Shown piece by piece: positions 43,392-52,221 of a stretch of 64,000 nucleotides of DNA; positions within the stretch are counted from its first letter, which is position 1, and each line of letters opens with the position of its first letter. The DNA lies in the NCBI RefSeq assembly GCF_006440735.1, contig NZ_VFUA01000016.1, forward strand, positions 23,846-87,845. Direction: 5' to 3'. Under the pieces are notes generated by a model. That model worked only from the letters and a program-made list of their open reading frames with translations. It did not search any database and was not told the origin of the DNA. The position numbers and the translations under genes are program-made. This stretch comes from Mesorhizobium sp. B2-7-1 (lineage in GTDB: Bacteria > Pseudomonadota > Alphaproteobacteria > Rhizobiales > Rhizobiaceae).

Positions 43392-44646
43392 TGGCAACAA
43401 TCTCCTTCGGGCTTTTGTGTTCGCTCCAGTCAAGGCGCGAGACGAATTCGTAGACCGGACCGCCCGGCACGCCCCAATTGCTCGACCAGATCACCTGGGA
43501 GCCGTCCGGAGAAGGCGAGGCATGCGTCTCGCTCCAATAGTCGGCGGGAGGGTTCCGCGTCTGCACGATACGGCGCACGGCGCCGCTGCCATCGATACGA
43601 AGGGCGATCACCTCACGCGCATAGGGAGCCCAGCCAGGATTGGCCGATACCGCGTCAGGATCGCCGCCAAAGCTGAGGAAGACCCAATCGCCCCTGGCAA
43701 CGGCGCGGGCCGACGCATGCTCCGCCTGGCCATAGGCGGTAAGGGAGGTCGCTTTCCCGTCCGACAGCCTGCGCTTGATGACCTGGAACTTGTCGGGGTT
43801 GGATTTGCTTACGCCGACATAGACCTCGCTGCCATCGGCGTCGACGGTCAGATCCCCGTGACCGGGCCGATGGTTGTCGGTCCATCTTTGGCTCACAGTG
43901 CCGTCGACCGTGAAGATTGCGCGCTGCTCCGTACCGTCCAACAGGTTCTGAAAGCACAGGATATAGGTCCCGAGCGGGGAGATCGTGCAGGAGCTGGCCG
44001 TTCCGGGAACCTGAGAAAGATCGATGTCTGGAAATTTCTGCCGCCGGTTCAGATCAAAGGCAAAGACGACGTCCGCGCCGTCCTTGCGGACCGCGCGGAC
44101 CGCGATGCGGCTGCCGTCCCGGCTGGGATTGCCTTTCGACGGGCCGAACTGCAGATCGTGATAATCGGGAGATGTAAAAAGGATATCGTCGTGGTTGGTT
44201 CGTGGCGCCCAGGTCGAGACCGCCCGGTCCTGAACGCAGATCATCAATTCCGCATTTCGAGGATGCCACTCGCACTCGCCCCCTCTTTTGCGCCAAAACA
44301 GCGCCACGTAGGTGTGCCCGTCGAGAAAGCACATTCCGTTGCAGCCATTGTCGAGGAGAAGCAATGTCTGGTCCGCGTTCCAGGCTTGGGCGCTCGAATA
44401 GCGATGGCTGCAATATTTGGGGCCGCAGACGACGCCATTTCCAAGAGCGCCGGGCTTGGTGATGCGGACAATGCTCGTGCCGAATGCGGGGTCGGCGGCG
44501 GGACGAAGATAGTCAGGCAAATCCATCATCACGGGCGCCACGAAGCCGGTGGAATCGTTGCTTCCATGCCCCCCTGCCGTCCGCAGGCCGACAAGCGCGG
44601 CAACGCAAACCAGCAGTAATGCGGCGGGAAGCGCGGGCTGCTTCAT
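43378..44646 (-). CDS. Secreted beta-propeller protein of unknown function
   Basis: The 422-residue protein has a signal peptide (about residues 1-25) and repeated blade-like motifs (SRDGSRIAVRAV, SPLGTYILCF, DADGSEVYVG, SPDGSQVIWSSN), like TolB-type six- or seven-bladed propellers. Several Cys residues could form disulfides. It lies between the export protein and the LegB-like dehydratase and overlaps both ends, so it is part of the operon. A lyase, hydrolase or binding role on the polysaccharide is possible. Confidence 0.65.
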   Translation of the reverse strand: MKQPALPAALLLVCVAALVGLRTAGGHGSNDSTGFVAPVMMDLPDYLRPAADPAFGTSIVRITKPGALGNGVVCGPKYCSHRYSSAQAWNADQTLLLLDNGCNGMCFLDGHTYVALFWRKRGGECEWHPRNAELMICVQDRAVSTWAPRTNHDDILFTSPDYHDLQFGPSKGNPSRDGSRIAVRAVRKDGADVVFAFDLNRRQKFPDIDLSQVPGTASSCTISPLGTYILCFQNLLDGTEQRAIFTVDGTVSQRWTDNHRPGHGDLTVDADGSEVYVGVSKSNPDKFQVIKRRLSDGKATSLTAYGQAEHASARAVARGDWVFLSFGGDPDAVSANPGWAPYAREVIALRIDGSGAVRRIVQTRNPPADYWSETHASPSPDGSQVIWSSNWGVPGGPVYEFVSRLDWSEHKSPKEIVANDQP

Positions 44647-45647
44647 GTCATGTAGCCCATCTCATGACGCACCAGCCCCTGGTTGAGACGCGCGCGCCAC
44701 CACGCGATGGTCCGTTTCAGGCCTTCGCGCAAGTCCGTTTGCGCTCTCCATCCTGCCGCGCGCTCGAGCCGGGATGAATCCGCCAGCAGCGCCCGGACCT
44801 CGGAATTTTGCGGGCGCAACCGGCTCTCGTCGCGATGGACCGGCTTGTTGGCGCCGCTCAACTCCACGACCAGATCCAGCACGTCCGAAATGGTCACGGC
44901 ACGCTGGCTTCCGGCGTTGTAGGCATGGCCGAATTCGAGTTCGGCGGAACCTGCGCTCAGAAACGCCGCGGCAGTGTCTTCCACAAAGGTAAGGTCGCGT
45001 ATCGGACTGGTATCCCCCACCATGATGGCCGGGCATTTTGGGTCGATCGCCTGCCTGATAAGGGTCGGAACGATTGCGCGCTCGCTTTGCCTCGGCCCGA
45101 ATGCGTTGAATGGACGAAGCAGGACGACCGGGACGTCGAACGAGCGCGCGTAGGACTCCGCCATCATGTCGGCTCCGATCTTGGAAGCCGAGTACGGCGA
45201 CTGCCCCTGCAACGGGTGGGATTCACTGATCGGCATGGTCAAGGCGGTGCCGTAAACCTCGCTTGTGGAAGTATGCACCACGCGCTCGGTATCCCACTGG
45301 CGAGCCGCTTCCAGGACATTCACGGTGCCCATGATGTTGGTCTCGACATAGGACTGCGCGGCTGCGTAGGAATACGGGATGGCGATCAAGGCCGCGAGAT
45401 GAAACACCACGGCCTGGCCGCGGACGATCCGGTTCAGGAACGCGCTGTCGCGGACGTCGCCGCGGACAAGCTTAAGCTGCCCGCGGATATCGTCCGGAAG
45501 ATCGTCCAGCCATCCGTGGCTGTCGAATGAATTGTAGAGAGCCAGGGCCGTCACATCGGCCCCGCCACGCACCAGGGCTTCCGTCAGGTGTGATCCGATG
45601 AACCCATCCGCGCCGGTGACCAGAACTCTTTTGCCCTTGTAGGTCAT
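44643..45647 (-). CDS. LegB-like NAD-dependent sugar 4,6-dehydratase
   Basis: The 334-residue short-chain dehydrogenase has VLVTGADGFIGSHL at the N-terminus, HTSTSEVYGTA near residue 125 and the YSASKIGAD catalytic pair. The segment ALYNSFDSHGWLDDL resembles the LegB group that makes a 4-keto-6-deoxy amino sugar from UDP-GlcNAc. With the DegT-type aminotransferase in the same operon it would give a 4-amino-6-deoxy sugar. It overlaps the propeller gene by 4 bases. Confidence 0.78.
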   Translation of the reverse strand: MTYKGKRVLVTGADGFIGSHLTEALVRGGADVTALALYNSFDSHGWLDDLPDDIRGQLKLVRGDVRDSAFLNRIVRGQAVVFHLAALIAIPYSYAAAQSYVETNIMGTVNVLEAARQWDTERVVHTSTSEVYGTALTMPISESHPLQGQSPYSASKIGADMMAESYARSFDVPVVLLRPFNAFGPRQSERAIVPTLIRQAIDPKCPAIMVGDTSPIRDLTFVEDTAAAFLSAGSAELEFGHAYNAGSQRAVTISDVLDLVVELSGANKPVHRDESRLRPQNSEVRALLADSSRLERAAGWRAQTDLREGLKRTIAWWRARLNQGLVRHEMGYMT

Positions 45648-45713
45648 GACAGACGATCCCCTGCAGCATTTAGACCCTGATTTTGCGAATGCCGCGAACG
45701 AACAGAGGAGAGC

Positions 45714-46388
45714 TCACGTATCGCCTGGACGCTCCACGGCCATGCCAAGGACGATGAAGACGCCTCGAACGATCAGTGCCGCGTCCGATACGATGGTCCG
45801 GCGCGCATAGTAGGAAAGATCGATCCTGGCTTTGGCCGGAAAGAGGACTTCCTTGTAGAAAGCGGTCGGCTCGACGCCTTGAGGATAAAAAAGTGCCTCG
45901 TGGCGAAACATGATCTGAGCAGGGCCGAACAAGCCTGGCTTGTATTGCAGGACAGCTTCGTAGCCATCCCTGAAGCAGTCGGCGAATGGCAAACTCTCCG
46001 GACGCGGCCCGACCAGGGCCATTTCCCCTTTCAGGACGTTCCACAACTGCGGCAGTTCATCCATCTTGCTGAAAGCGAGAAACCTGCCCACCGTCGTCAT
46101 GCGCTCATCGTTAGCAAGTGTCAGCGCAAAGCCTCCAGCATCACAGCGCGGATAGAATTTTCGGAACTTGTACATGCGGAAAAGCTGACCGCCGGCGCCG
46201 ATGCGCGGCTGAACAAAGAGCACCGGTCGCCCGCCCTCCAGCAGCAGCGCCATTGCAATAAGCGTCATCATCGGCGATAGGACAATCAGGCCGAGGAACG
46301 CGGCAATGATGTCCATGGCGCGTCGGCCAAGTCCATGACTTACGCGGCGCATTGCAAGCCGGCCAATGGGCATGCCGAACGCGTTCAT
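45714..46388 (-). CDS. Priming sugar transferase (polyprenyl-phosphate glycosyl-1-phosphate transferase)
   Basis: The 224-residue protein has one N-terminal membrane helix (about 25-50), then the bacterial sugar transferase core: [36 protein letters not shown], and [11 protein letters not shown]. It would load the first sugar phosphate onto undecaprenyl phosphate. Unlike WcaJ it lacks the four extra membrane helices, so it is PglC/ExoY-like in size. It overlaps the aminotransferase gene by 4 bases. Confidence 0.87.
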   Translation of the reverse strand: MNAFGMPIGRLAMRRVSHGLGRRAMDIIAAFLGLIVLSPMMTLIAMALLLEGGRPVLFVQPRIGAGGQLFRMYKFRKFYPRCDAGGFALTLANDERMTTVGRFLAFSKMDELPQLWNVLKGEMALVGPRPESLPFADCFRDGYEAVLQYKPGLFGPAQIMFRHEALFYPQGVEPTAFYKEVLFPAKARIDLSYYARRTIVSDAALIVRGVFIVLGMAVERPGDT

Positions 46389-47521
46389 GCTGCTGTCCCT
46401 GCCCGGGCGCAGCTGTTGAGGGCGGATGCCAGGGCGTCCACGACTGCCTCAGCCACGGGAGATGTGATCTGCGGATGCAGCGGAATGGTCAGTTCACGGT
46501 CGGCGAAGTCCTCCGTGCGCGGCAGGTGAACTCCGGGAAAGAGTTCCCGATAGAGCGTCATTTGATGCAAAGGTGGATAGTGAATTGTTGTCTGTATGCC
46601 CTGCGCCCGCAGTTCATCAATGACCTCCTGCCTGTTGACGTAACGAGGTAAGAGGATCGGCATGATGTGATAGGCAGAGGTGCGCGGTTCGGCAAACGGC
46701 ATCGACACGGCCGGACAGCGAATGGCGATAAGACGCCGATACAATGTGACAAGGACGCGTCTGACTTCGTTCCATTCTTGCAGATTGCGCAGTTGAACCA
46801 AGCCGATGGCAGCCCTCATTTCATCCATGCGATAGTTGAAGCCCAGCATGGTCACATCATATTGCGGCGTGCGGCTGTTCAGTCTCTGACGTGTGCTGGT
46901 GGTCATGCCATGGCCACGCGCTTGGCGGATCTTCTCCCGTAAATCGGGATCGCGCGTAATAACCACGCCGCCTTCGGCGGTGGTCATATTCTTATTGCCG
47001 TAGAAGCTGAACGCCGCTCCCGCGCCAAAGGTCCCAACCTCTTTCAGGCCGGGAGCATGCGCGGCGTCCTCGATTATATAGAGCCCTCGCACGCTGGCGA
47101 ATGCCTGCCACTCCTGTTTGTTTGCGAGATAGCCTGCAAAATGGACGAGGATCACAGCCCTAGTGCGGGAGGTGCAGCTTGCCTCCGCATCTTCGACCGA
47201 CATCAGAGGCACATCATCGGACTCTATGTCGACGAAGACCGGCTTGGCGCCGACATACAAGACTGCGTTTACCGTCGCCACGAAGGTCAATGAAGGCACC
47301 AGAACCTCGTCGCCAGGCCCGATCCCAAGTCCATAGAGAATGAGGTGGAGAGCTGCGGTGCAGGAGCTGACGGCGACACAGTCATCAGCGCCATGCTCCG
47401 CAGCGAACGCTTCTTCGAATGCCCTGACGCGCTCGCCCATCGTCAGCCAACCGCTGTCGATCACCTTCGACAAAGCGGCTTTCTCCGGCACACCCAGCAT
47501 GGGGGCACTAACCAAGAGCAT
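46385..47521 (-). CDS. DegT/DnrJ/EryC1-type sugar aminotransferase
   Basis: The 378-residue PLP enzyme has GWLTMGERVRAFEEAFA near the start, VAVSSCTAALHL, the EDAAHAPG motif and the lysine region FYGNKNMTTAEGG, where the Lys binds PLP. It adds an amino group to a 4-keto sugar nucleotide, probably that from the LegB-like dehydratase in the same operon. It is translationally linked to the sugar transferase. Confidence 0.88.
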   Translation of the reverse strand: MLLVSAPMLGVPEKAALSKVIDSGWLTMGERVRAFEEAFAAEHGADDCVAVSSCTAALHLILYGLGIGPGDEVLVPSLTFVATVNAVLYVGAKPVFVDIESDDVPLMSVEDAEASCTSRTRAVILVHFAGYLANKQEWQAFASVRGLYIIEDAAHAPGLKEVGTFGAGAAFSFYGNKNMTTAEGGVVITRDPDLREKIRQARGHGMTTSTRQRLNSRTPQYDVTMLGFNYRMDEMRAAIGLVQLRNLQEWNEVRRVLVTLYRRLIAIRCPAVSMPFAEPRTSAYHIMPILLPRYVNRQEVIDELRAQGIQTTIHYPPLHQMTLYRELFPGVHLPRTEDFADRELTIPLHPQITSPVAEAVVDALASALNSCARAGTAA

Positions 47522-47559
47522 CCCAACCTCCCGGCGAACTCACGCGGACCTCGATAGCC

Positions 47560-48282
47560 TCAGGCTGCAGCCGCGGCGACCTCGATCGAAGCCGACTGCT
47601 CCTCCCAGGAAACCGTTTGCGCCTTCTGGAAGTCTTCGACGCGGCCGATGTCCAGCCAAAGTCCCTCGTGCTTGTAAACGTGCACGACCTGTCCATCCTG
47701 GAGCATTTGCAGCATGAGATCGTCGAAGCCGAAGGGGATGCCCGATGGAATGAACTGCAGAACGGCTGGATTCATGCAGTAAATCCCCATGCTCACCAGA
47801 TGCGTGAGCGCAGGCTTTTCGCGAAACACCTGGACGGTGTCATTGACCTCGTCGATAACGCCAAAGTCCATTTTGGTGACGCGCGCTGCCGTAGCGATGG
47901 TGACCAGATCCTTGTGAGCCCGGTGCGCCGCCACGAAACGGCTGAGGCTCAGGTCGGTAAGCACATCGCCGTTGAGCACCAGAAACGGTTCATCCAGTTC
48001 GTCCCTGATCAGAGAGAGCGGGCCGATGGTCCCGAGCGGCTCCATTTCCTGGGTATAGCGTATCTTGAGGTTCCATTGCGAGCCGTCGCCACACACGCTG
48101 CGGATCAGATGACCGAGGTAGCCGGTCGTCACGTAAACGTTCTCGATGCCGTTGCGCCGCAACCATTTGAGCAGCAATTCAAGCACCGGCCGGGCACCGA
48201 TAGGCATCAGAGGCTTCGGCAGAACCGATGTGAACGGGCGCAGACGCATGCCCATTCCACCGCATTGGATAACCGCTTTCAT
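47560..48282 (-). CDS. Sugar-1-phosphate nucleotidyltransferase
   Basis: The 240-residue protein has the family start QCGGMGMRLRPFTSVLPKPLMPIG with the catalytic lysine, the LNGDVLTD metal motif, and ends in a WLDIGRVEDF motif. It would make an NDP-sugar feeding the polysaccharide. It is the first gene of the block, with GGGAGTATC before the ATG at 48282; the frame upstream to 48348 is not supported. Confidence 0.85.
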   Translation of the reverse strand: MKAVIQCGGMGMRLRPFTSVLPKPLMPIGARPVLELLLKWLRRNGIENVYVTTGYLGHLIRSVCGDGSQWNLKIRYTQEMEPLGTIGPLSLIRDELDEPFLVLNGDVLTDLSLSRFVAAHRAHKDLVTIATAARVTKMDFGVIDEVNDTVQVFREKPALTHLVSMGIYCMNPAVLQFIPSGIPFGFDDLMLQMLQDGQVVHVYKHEGLWLDIGRVEDFQKAQTVSWEEQSASIEVAAAAA

Positions 48283-48708
48283 TTGATACTCCCTGCGCAC
48301 ACACGGCCGACACAGGCCAACAATCAAGCTCAGCATCCGGAAGCTCACGTGCGGCTATACGGGGTCCCGCCACCCGATCTGCCGGACGCGCTCCGAATTG
48401 ACCGAGAAATACGCTGGGCCTGTAGGTCTGTCGTCGTGCGTTCGAATGGCACGCCCAACTGAGCGATATCGGGACAGCAGGCGGCGTTGGAGCCTGCGCC
48501 GGGATGCGGACGCCGCATGGCTAGGGACCAAGGTCCGACTTTGCATTATGGTAAACGCAGAGTAGCGTTTCCGGCCGGAAGAGGCACATTTCTGTTGGGT
48601 TCCGGTTTGGCGGACAGGTCCCGCATCGTCACAGAATTAGTTCGTAGGCAAAAACGTTCTGGACGTGAGCCATAGTCCCCGGGCCGAAAGTGTCTGCGTT
48701 GGGGTAAA
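48283..48708. other. Divergent promoter region, no gene
   Basis: About 425 bases separate the leftward polysaccharide block from the rightward response regulator. I see no coding frame with a ribosome site and no clear repeat. Confidence 0.4.
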
Positions 48709-49362
48709 ATGTACAAAATTGTCATCGCCGATGATCACGGTCTCTACAGGCGTGGCTTACGGTTGGCGTTGACTGCCGGCATTGAAGGCGTCGAGATATT
48801 TGAGGCCACGTGCTTCGATGCCGTGATTGGGCTTCTTGCCGAACACGAGTGCGTCAGCTTGGCGATGCTCGACCTGAACATGCCAGGGCTCTTCTCTCAG
48901 GAGGTGATTGGCGATGTTTTGGCTGCCTACCCGAACACGCGCTTTGCGATCGTTTCGGGAAACGATTCACGTTCCGAAATCCTGACCGCTCTCAATGTCG
49001 GGCTGCACGGTTATATCGTGAAATCGCAAAGTGACGAAGAGGTCGTCCTGGCGGTCAGGGAAATTCTGTCAGGCCGCATCTACGTGCCGGCGCTCCTGTC
49101 CCGGCATTTGAGCCACGAACAGCCGCTTGATATCCGTCATGGGAGCAGCGCCGGCGCCGGCGCACTCGAAAGACTAACATCCCGGCAAAAGGATGTACTA
49201 AGGCTGATGGCGGAAGGATATTCCAACAAGGAGATAGCGCGAGACCTCGACATCGCCGAGGCTACGACGAAGATCCACGCGGCGGCGATCATGCGAGAAT
49301 TGGGCGTTCGAAACCGAACGGAAGCGGCGGTTCTGATAAAGACCTGGCTGGGAACGGTGTGA
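48709..49362 (+). CDS. LuxR/NarL-type response regulator
   Basis: The 217-residue protein has an N-terminal receiver (IVIADDHGLYRRGL; phospho-Asp in LAMLDLNMPG near residue 55) and a C-terminal LuxR helix-turn-helix (LTSRQKDVLRLMAEGYSNKEIARDL). It ends one base from the convergent kinase gene and probably pairs with it, although the HWE class more often uses other receivers. Its location between the two polysaccharide blocks makes it a likely regulator of them. Confidence 0.88.
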   Translation: MYKIVIADDHGLYRRGLRLALTAGIEGVEIFEATCFDAVIGLLAEHECVSLAMLDLNMPGLFSQEVIGDVLAAYPNTRFAIVSGNDSRSEILTALNVGLHGYIVKSQSDEEVVLAVREILSGRIYVPALLSRHLSHEQPLDIRHGSSAGAGALERLTSRQKDVLRLMAEGYSNKEIARDLDIAEATTKIHAAAIMRELGVRNRTEAAVLIKTWLGTV

Positions 49363-49363
49363 G

Positions 49364-51040
49364 CTACGCTTGAACTTCCTTGGACGACAGCCGAAGTGAA
49401 TATCGAAACCCGTCCTCCCTGACTTCGAATTGCGAGGAATGACCGACAAGGGGCGTTCCGTCGACCCCAAGAACCATCGATCCGAAACCTTGGCGCTTGA
49501 TCGGAGCCGTGCGGCGGCCCGTTTCGATCCACTCAAAAACGATCTCGTCGCCTGTTCCGCCTGCGGCGAAAGCCCAATGTGCCTCAACCTTGCCCTGAGC
49601 ATCGCCGAGCACGCCGTGCTTGATCGAATTGGTTGCGAGTTCGTGGATGATCATTGCAAAACTCTCCGCCGCTCCGCCTGAAATCTTGATGTCAGGACCC
49701 GTGATTATCGTCTTGCCATCTTTCGAAAAGGGCTGGAGTTCCTGAACGACCAAGTCCCGAATGGTGGATGACCCATCCGCACCGCGCGTGAGCAGCATGT
49801 GCGTCGCCTCAAGCGCGCGAATTCGCTCGACGAGGGTATCTTTGAATTTGACGATGTTGCCCTCTGTCGCATCCTGCATCTTCACAATCGCGGTGATGAC
49901 AGGGAACAGATTGCTAAACCTATGGCGGAGTTCAAGCATCAGGGTTTCTTGCTTCCTTACCGCCGCGCGCAGCAGCGTGGTTTGACGGCGCTCGGTCAAA
50001 TCCGCGGCTATGCCAATGCGCTGGTCTCGGCCATCATGGTTTTCCTCACGTCCCCGCAAGGCGATCCAACGGACTTGGCCGTCGGGTCGCTTGAGACGAA
50101 TCTCCACGTCGTAATTGGGCCCCCGCCGGCTGGTTCCTGGAGGCGATGCGAGCTTATCCCAATCCGCTGGATGGACGATTGAAGACAGATCGGAAAGGGG
50201 GCGCAATGCCATCTGGGGCAATCCAAGAATTTCCCAAAACTGCCGTGAGCCCGAAATGGCATCCTGGCCATAGTCTATTCGCCAGGTGCCCAACCGGCCG
50301 GCAGACAATGCGAGATCGAGCCATTCGTTTTGAGCTACGAGCGCTTCGCGGGCGGCTCTTCGCTCGGTTATGTCATCTACGACCACAAACAGGCTGTCCG
50401 ACGGCACCGTGTCCGACGCAGAAAGAGAAAGCGTCAACCAAGCCCAAACTGTGCCGCCGTCGCTTCTGATCAGGCGCGTTTCCGAGCTGAACCACGGCGC
50501 GTCGGGTACCAAGGCGACGAGCGAATTCTTGAGTAGCGCTCGATCATCTTGATGGACAACTTCATCTATGGGCCGCCCGACAAGCTCGTCTTCGGGGTAA
50601 CCAAGCAACACGCTGAGGCGTTTGTTCAGCCACAGCAATTCTCCTCTGTCGTTCACAGTCGCAAAGCCCAGCTCGGCTCGTTCGAAAGCCCCGCGGTAAC
50701 GCGACGCTGCAGCTTCGACCGGGGCGAGCTTGACGTCCAGTGCGGCCTGTAAGCTTCGCCTGGACTGATCGAAAAGGAAGGCGATCATCCCCCCGGCAAG
50801 CGCAAGCAGGATTGCGCGCACCCACTGATCGGCGGGGGACTGGCCATCCATAATTGTCCTGGCACCCAAGCCGGCAGCCGCCATCAAAACCGTTGATCCG
50901 ACCGCCACCAGACGGTTTTCAAGGAAAGCGATGACAACAATAGCGGGAACAAATTCGAGGAAGGCCGGGTCTACGCCGCCCGTGAGGAAAATAGCTACCT
51001 CAAAGAGCAGCGTAGCGACCAGGACAGCCATCGAGGCCAA
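49364..51040 (-). CDS. Membrane PAS-domain HWE-type histidine kinase
   Basis: The 558-residue protein has three to four membrane helices in the first 95 residues, two PAS domains (about 110-235 and 240-355), then the dimerisation box ELRHRFSNLFPVITAIVK and an ATPase domain with MIIHELATNSIKHGVL and a WIETG motif of the HWE/HisKA_2 class. It lies tail to tail with the LuxR-type response regulator. The stop codons are one base apart, so the two transcripts overlap at their ends. Confidence 0.86.
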   Translation of the reverse strand: MASMAVLVATLLFEVAIFLTGGVDPAFLEFVPAIVVIAFLENRLVAVGSTVLMAAAGLGARTIMDGQSPADQWVRAILLALAGGMIAFLFDQSRRSLQAALDVKLAPVEAAASRYRGAFERAELGFATVNDRGELLWLNKRLSVLLGYPEDELVGRPIDEVVHQDDRALLKNSLVALVPDAPWFSSETRLIRSDGGTVWAWLTLSLSASDTVPSDSLFVVVDDITERRAAREALVAQNEWLDLALSAGRLGTWRIDYGQDAISGSRQFWEILGLPQMALRPLSDLSSIVHPADWDKLASPPGTSRRGPNYDVEIRLKRPDGQVRWIALRGREENHDGRDQRIGIAADLTERRQTTLLRAAVRKQETLMLELRHRFSNLFPVITAIVKMQDATEGNIVKFKDTLVERIRALEATHMLLTRGADGSSTIRDLVVQELQPFSKDGKTIITGPDIKISGGAAESFAMIIHELATNSIKHGVLGDAQGKVEAHWAFAAGGTGDEIVFEWIETGRRTAPIKRQGFGSMVLGVDGTPLVGHSSQFEVREDGFRYSLRLSSKEVQA

Positions 51041-51261
51041 GTGCGTTGGCGACAGGATTGGACCTCCTCAACAACTCGTCCAACCTAACTACAACCTTTG
51101 GTCTAGGTCATTGAGGTTAGGCCGTCGAGTGGGCAGCTAGTACGTCTGCTTGCTTTCAGACCGCCAAAATCCGAGGTCTTATGAAGCCAGCACCCAATCG
51201 TCCGGCTGTCTGTCGTCAAGCTCTGATAGCCGAGATATAGAGAGCAAGGGATGGATGGTCC

Positions 51262-51954
51262 ATGAATCTGGTCAGCGGGCGGAATGACGCGAGGTTGATC
51301 GCGAGGTCTGGCACGATCGCGGCTGGCAGCCGAACAACCATGGCCTTCGCTCGGAGCGCCTCTCGTAAAACCATCAAGCCGGTCACAACTGGCGCATATG
51401 TGCGGCCGTGCCTTAATTCGATAACCGGCATGCTCGAGCGCATTGGATGCGGGTGGCTGGTGCTGAGTGAGGCAAAGAGGGTGCTCGAATGGAATGAGGC
51501 CGCTGAAACCATCCTCAAGGCCTGTGAGGATTCTCTGGATCCGCCCAGTGACCTATCGGCGGCACTGAGGAGTCTGATAGCTGGCGTGCCTGCTCATTTT
51601 GCTGCCGGATCGCTGTGCTGGATCGTGATCCGCAGCGCCGGCGACCGACCCGTTGTCATGACTGAAGAAGGCGTTGTCGCCCCCAATGGGTCGATCATTG
51701 TGGCACTCCTCGATCGCCAGCCGAGAACAGGGCCCAATCCAGAGACCCTACGGAAGATGTTCGGATTGACCGGCGCCGAGACGCATTTGGCGTTGCGCTT
51801 GGCGAGTGGCGATGCCCCCTTGGAAATTGCCGAGCGCAGCCGGCTCAGCCGGACCACGATCCGCACCCAGCTCGCCTCGCTGTTTGCCAAGACGGAGACG
51901 AGGCGCCAAGCGGAACTAGTCGCTCTTCTGGGGCGCATCTCGGTGCTGCCGTAG
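51262..51954 (+). CDS. LuxR-type transcription regulator without receiver domain
   Basis: The 230-residue protein has a C-terminal LuxR helix-turn-helix (LTGAETHLALRLASGDAPLEIAERS, about residues 170-194) and an N-terminal region resembling a PAS-like sensor (GMLERIGCGWLVLSEAKRVLEWNEAAE). There is no acidic pocket, so it is not a response regulator. A nested palindrome cluster with GTTTC/GAAAC half-sites lies just downstream (52028-52169). The start may be further inside. Confidence 0.78.
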   Translation: MNLVSGRNDARLIARSGTIAAGSRTTMAFARSASRKTIKPVTTGAYVRPCLNSITGMLERIGCGWLVLSEAKRVLEWNEAAETILKACEDSLDPPSDLSAALRSLIAGVPAHFAAGSLCWIVIRSAGDRPVVMTEEGVVAPNGSIIVALLDRQPRTGPNPETLRKMFGLTGAETHLALRLASGDAPLEIAERSRLSRTTIRTQLASLFAKTETRRQAELVALLGRISVLP

Positions 51955-52027
51955 TGCAGGAAACCTTCCGATCATCTGGCGCGGCCGCGTCTTGCGAAAA
52001 CGCACCACCGCTCTACGTTGCGTCGAG

Positions 52028-52042
52028 CGTTTCGCGGAAACG
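52028..52042. repeat. CGTTTC-GCG-GAAACG inverted repeat
   Basis: A perfect 6-bp palindrome with a 3-base spacer between the LuxR-type gene and the GT2 gene. The same half-sites recur in the larger palindrome at 52129-52169. Confidence 0.5.
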
Positions 52043-52128
52043 ACGAACCGCTCCAACTCCTTGTCTAAAGAAATTCTAGGAAAAGTGTGAGCGGCTTTCC
52101 GTTCGGAATTGCTTAAAAAACAAGAAGA

Positions 52129-52169
52129 TAGGACGTTTCGCCGTTTCCGTGAAACGGTGAAACGTCCTA
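52129..52169. repeat. Nested palindrome with repeated GTTTC/GAAAC half-sites
   Basis: A near-perfect 19-bp stem: TAGGACGTTTC, G, CCGTTTC on the left, then a 3-base loop CGT, then GAAACGG, T, GAAACGTCCTA. The single mismatch would be a G-U pair in RNA. It lies in the 267-base gap between the convergent LuxR-type and GT2 genes. It lacks a T-run, so it may be a binding site or a processing signal rather than a terminator. Confidence 0.55.
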
Positions 52170-52221
52170 GACGCATTTACGCACACTCCTGTAACGGGCC
52201 CAGCATCTCTGAAGGGTCGCA

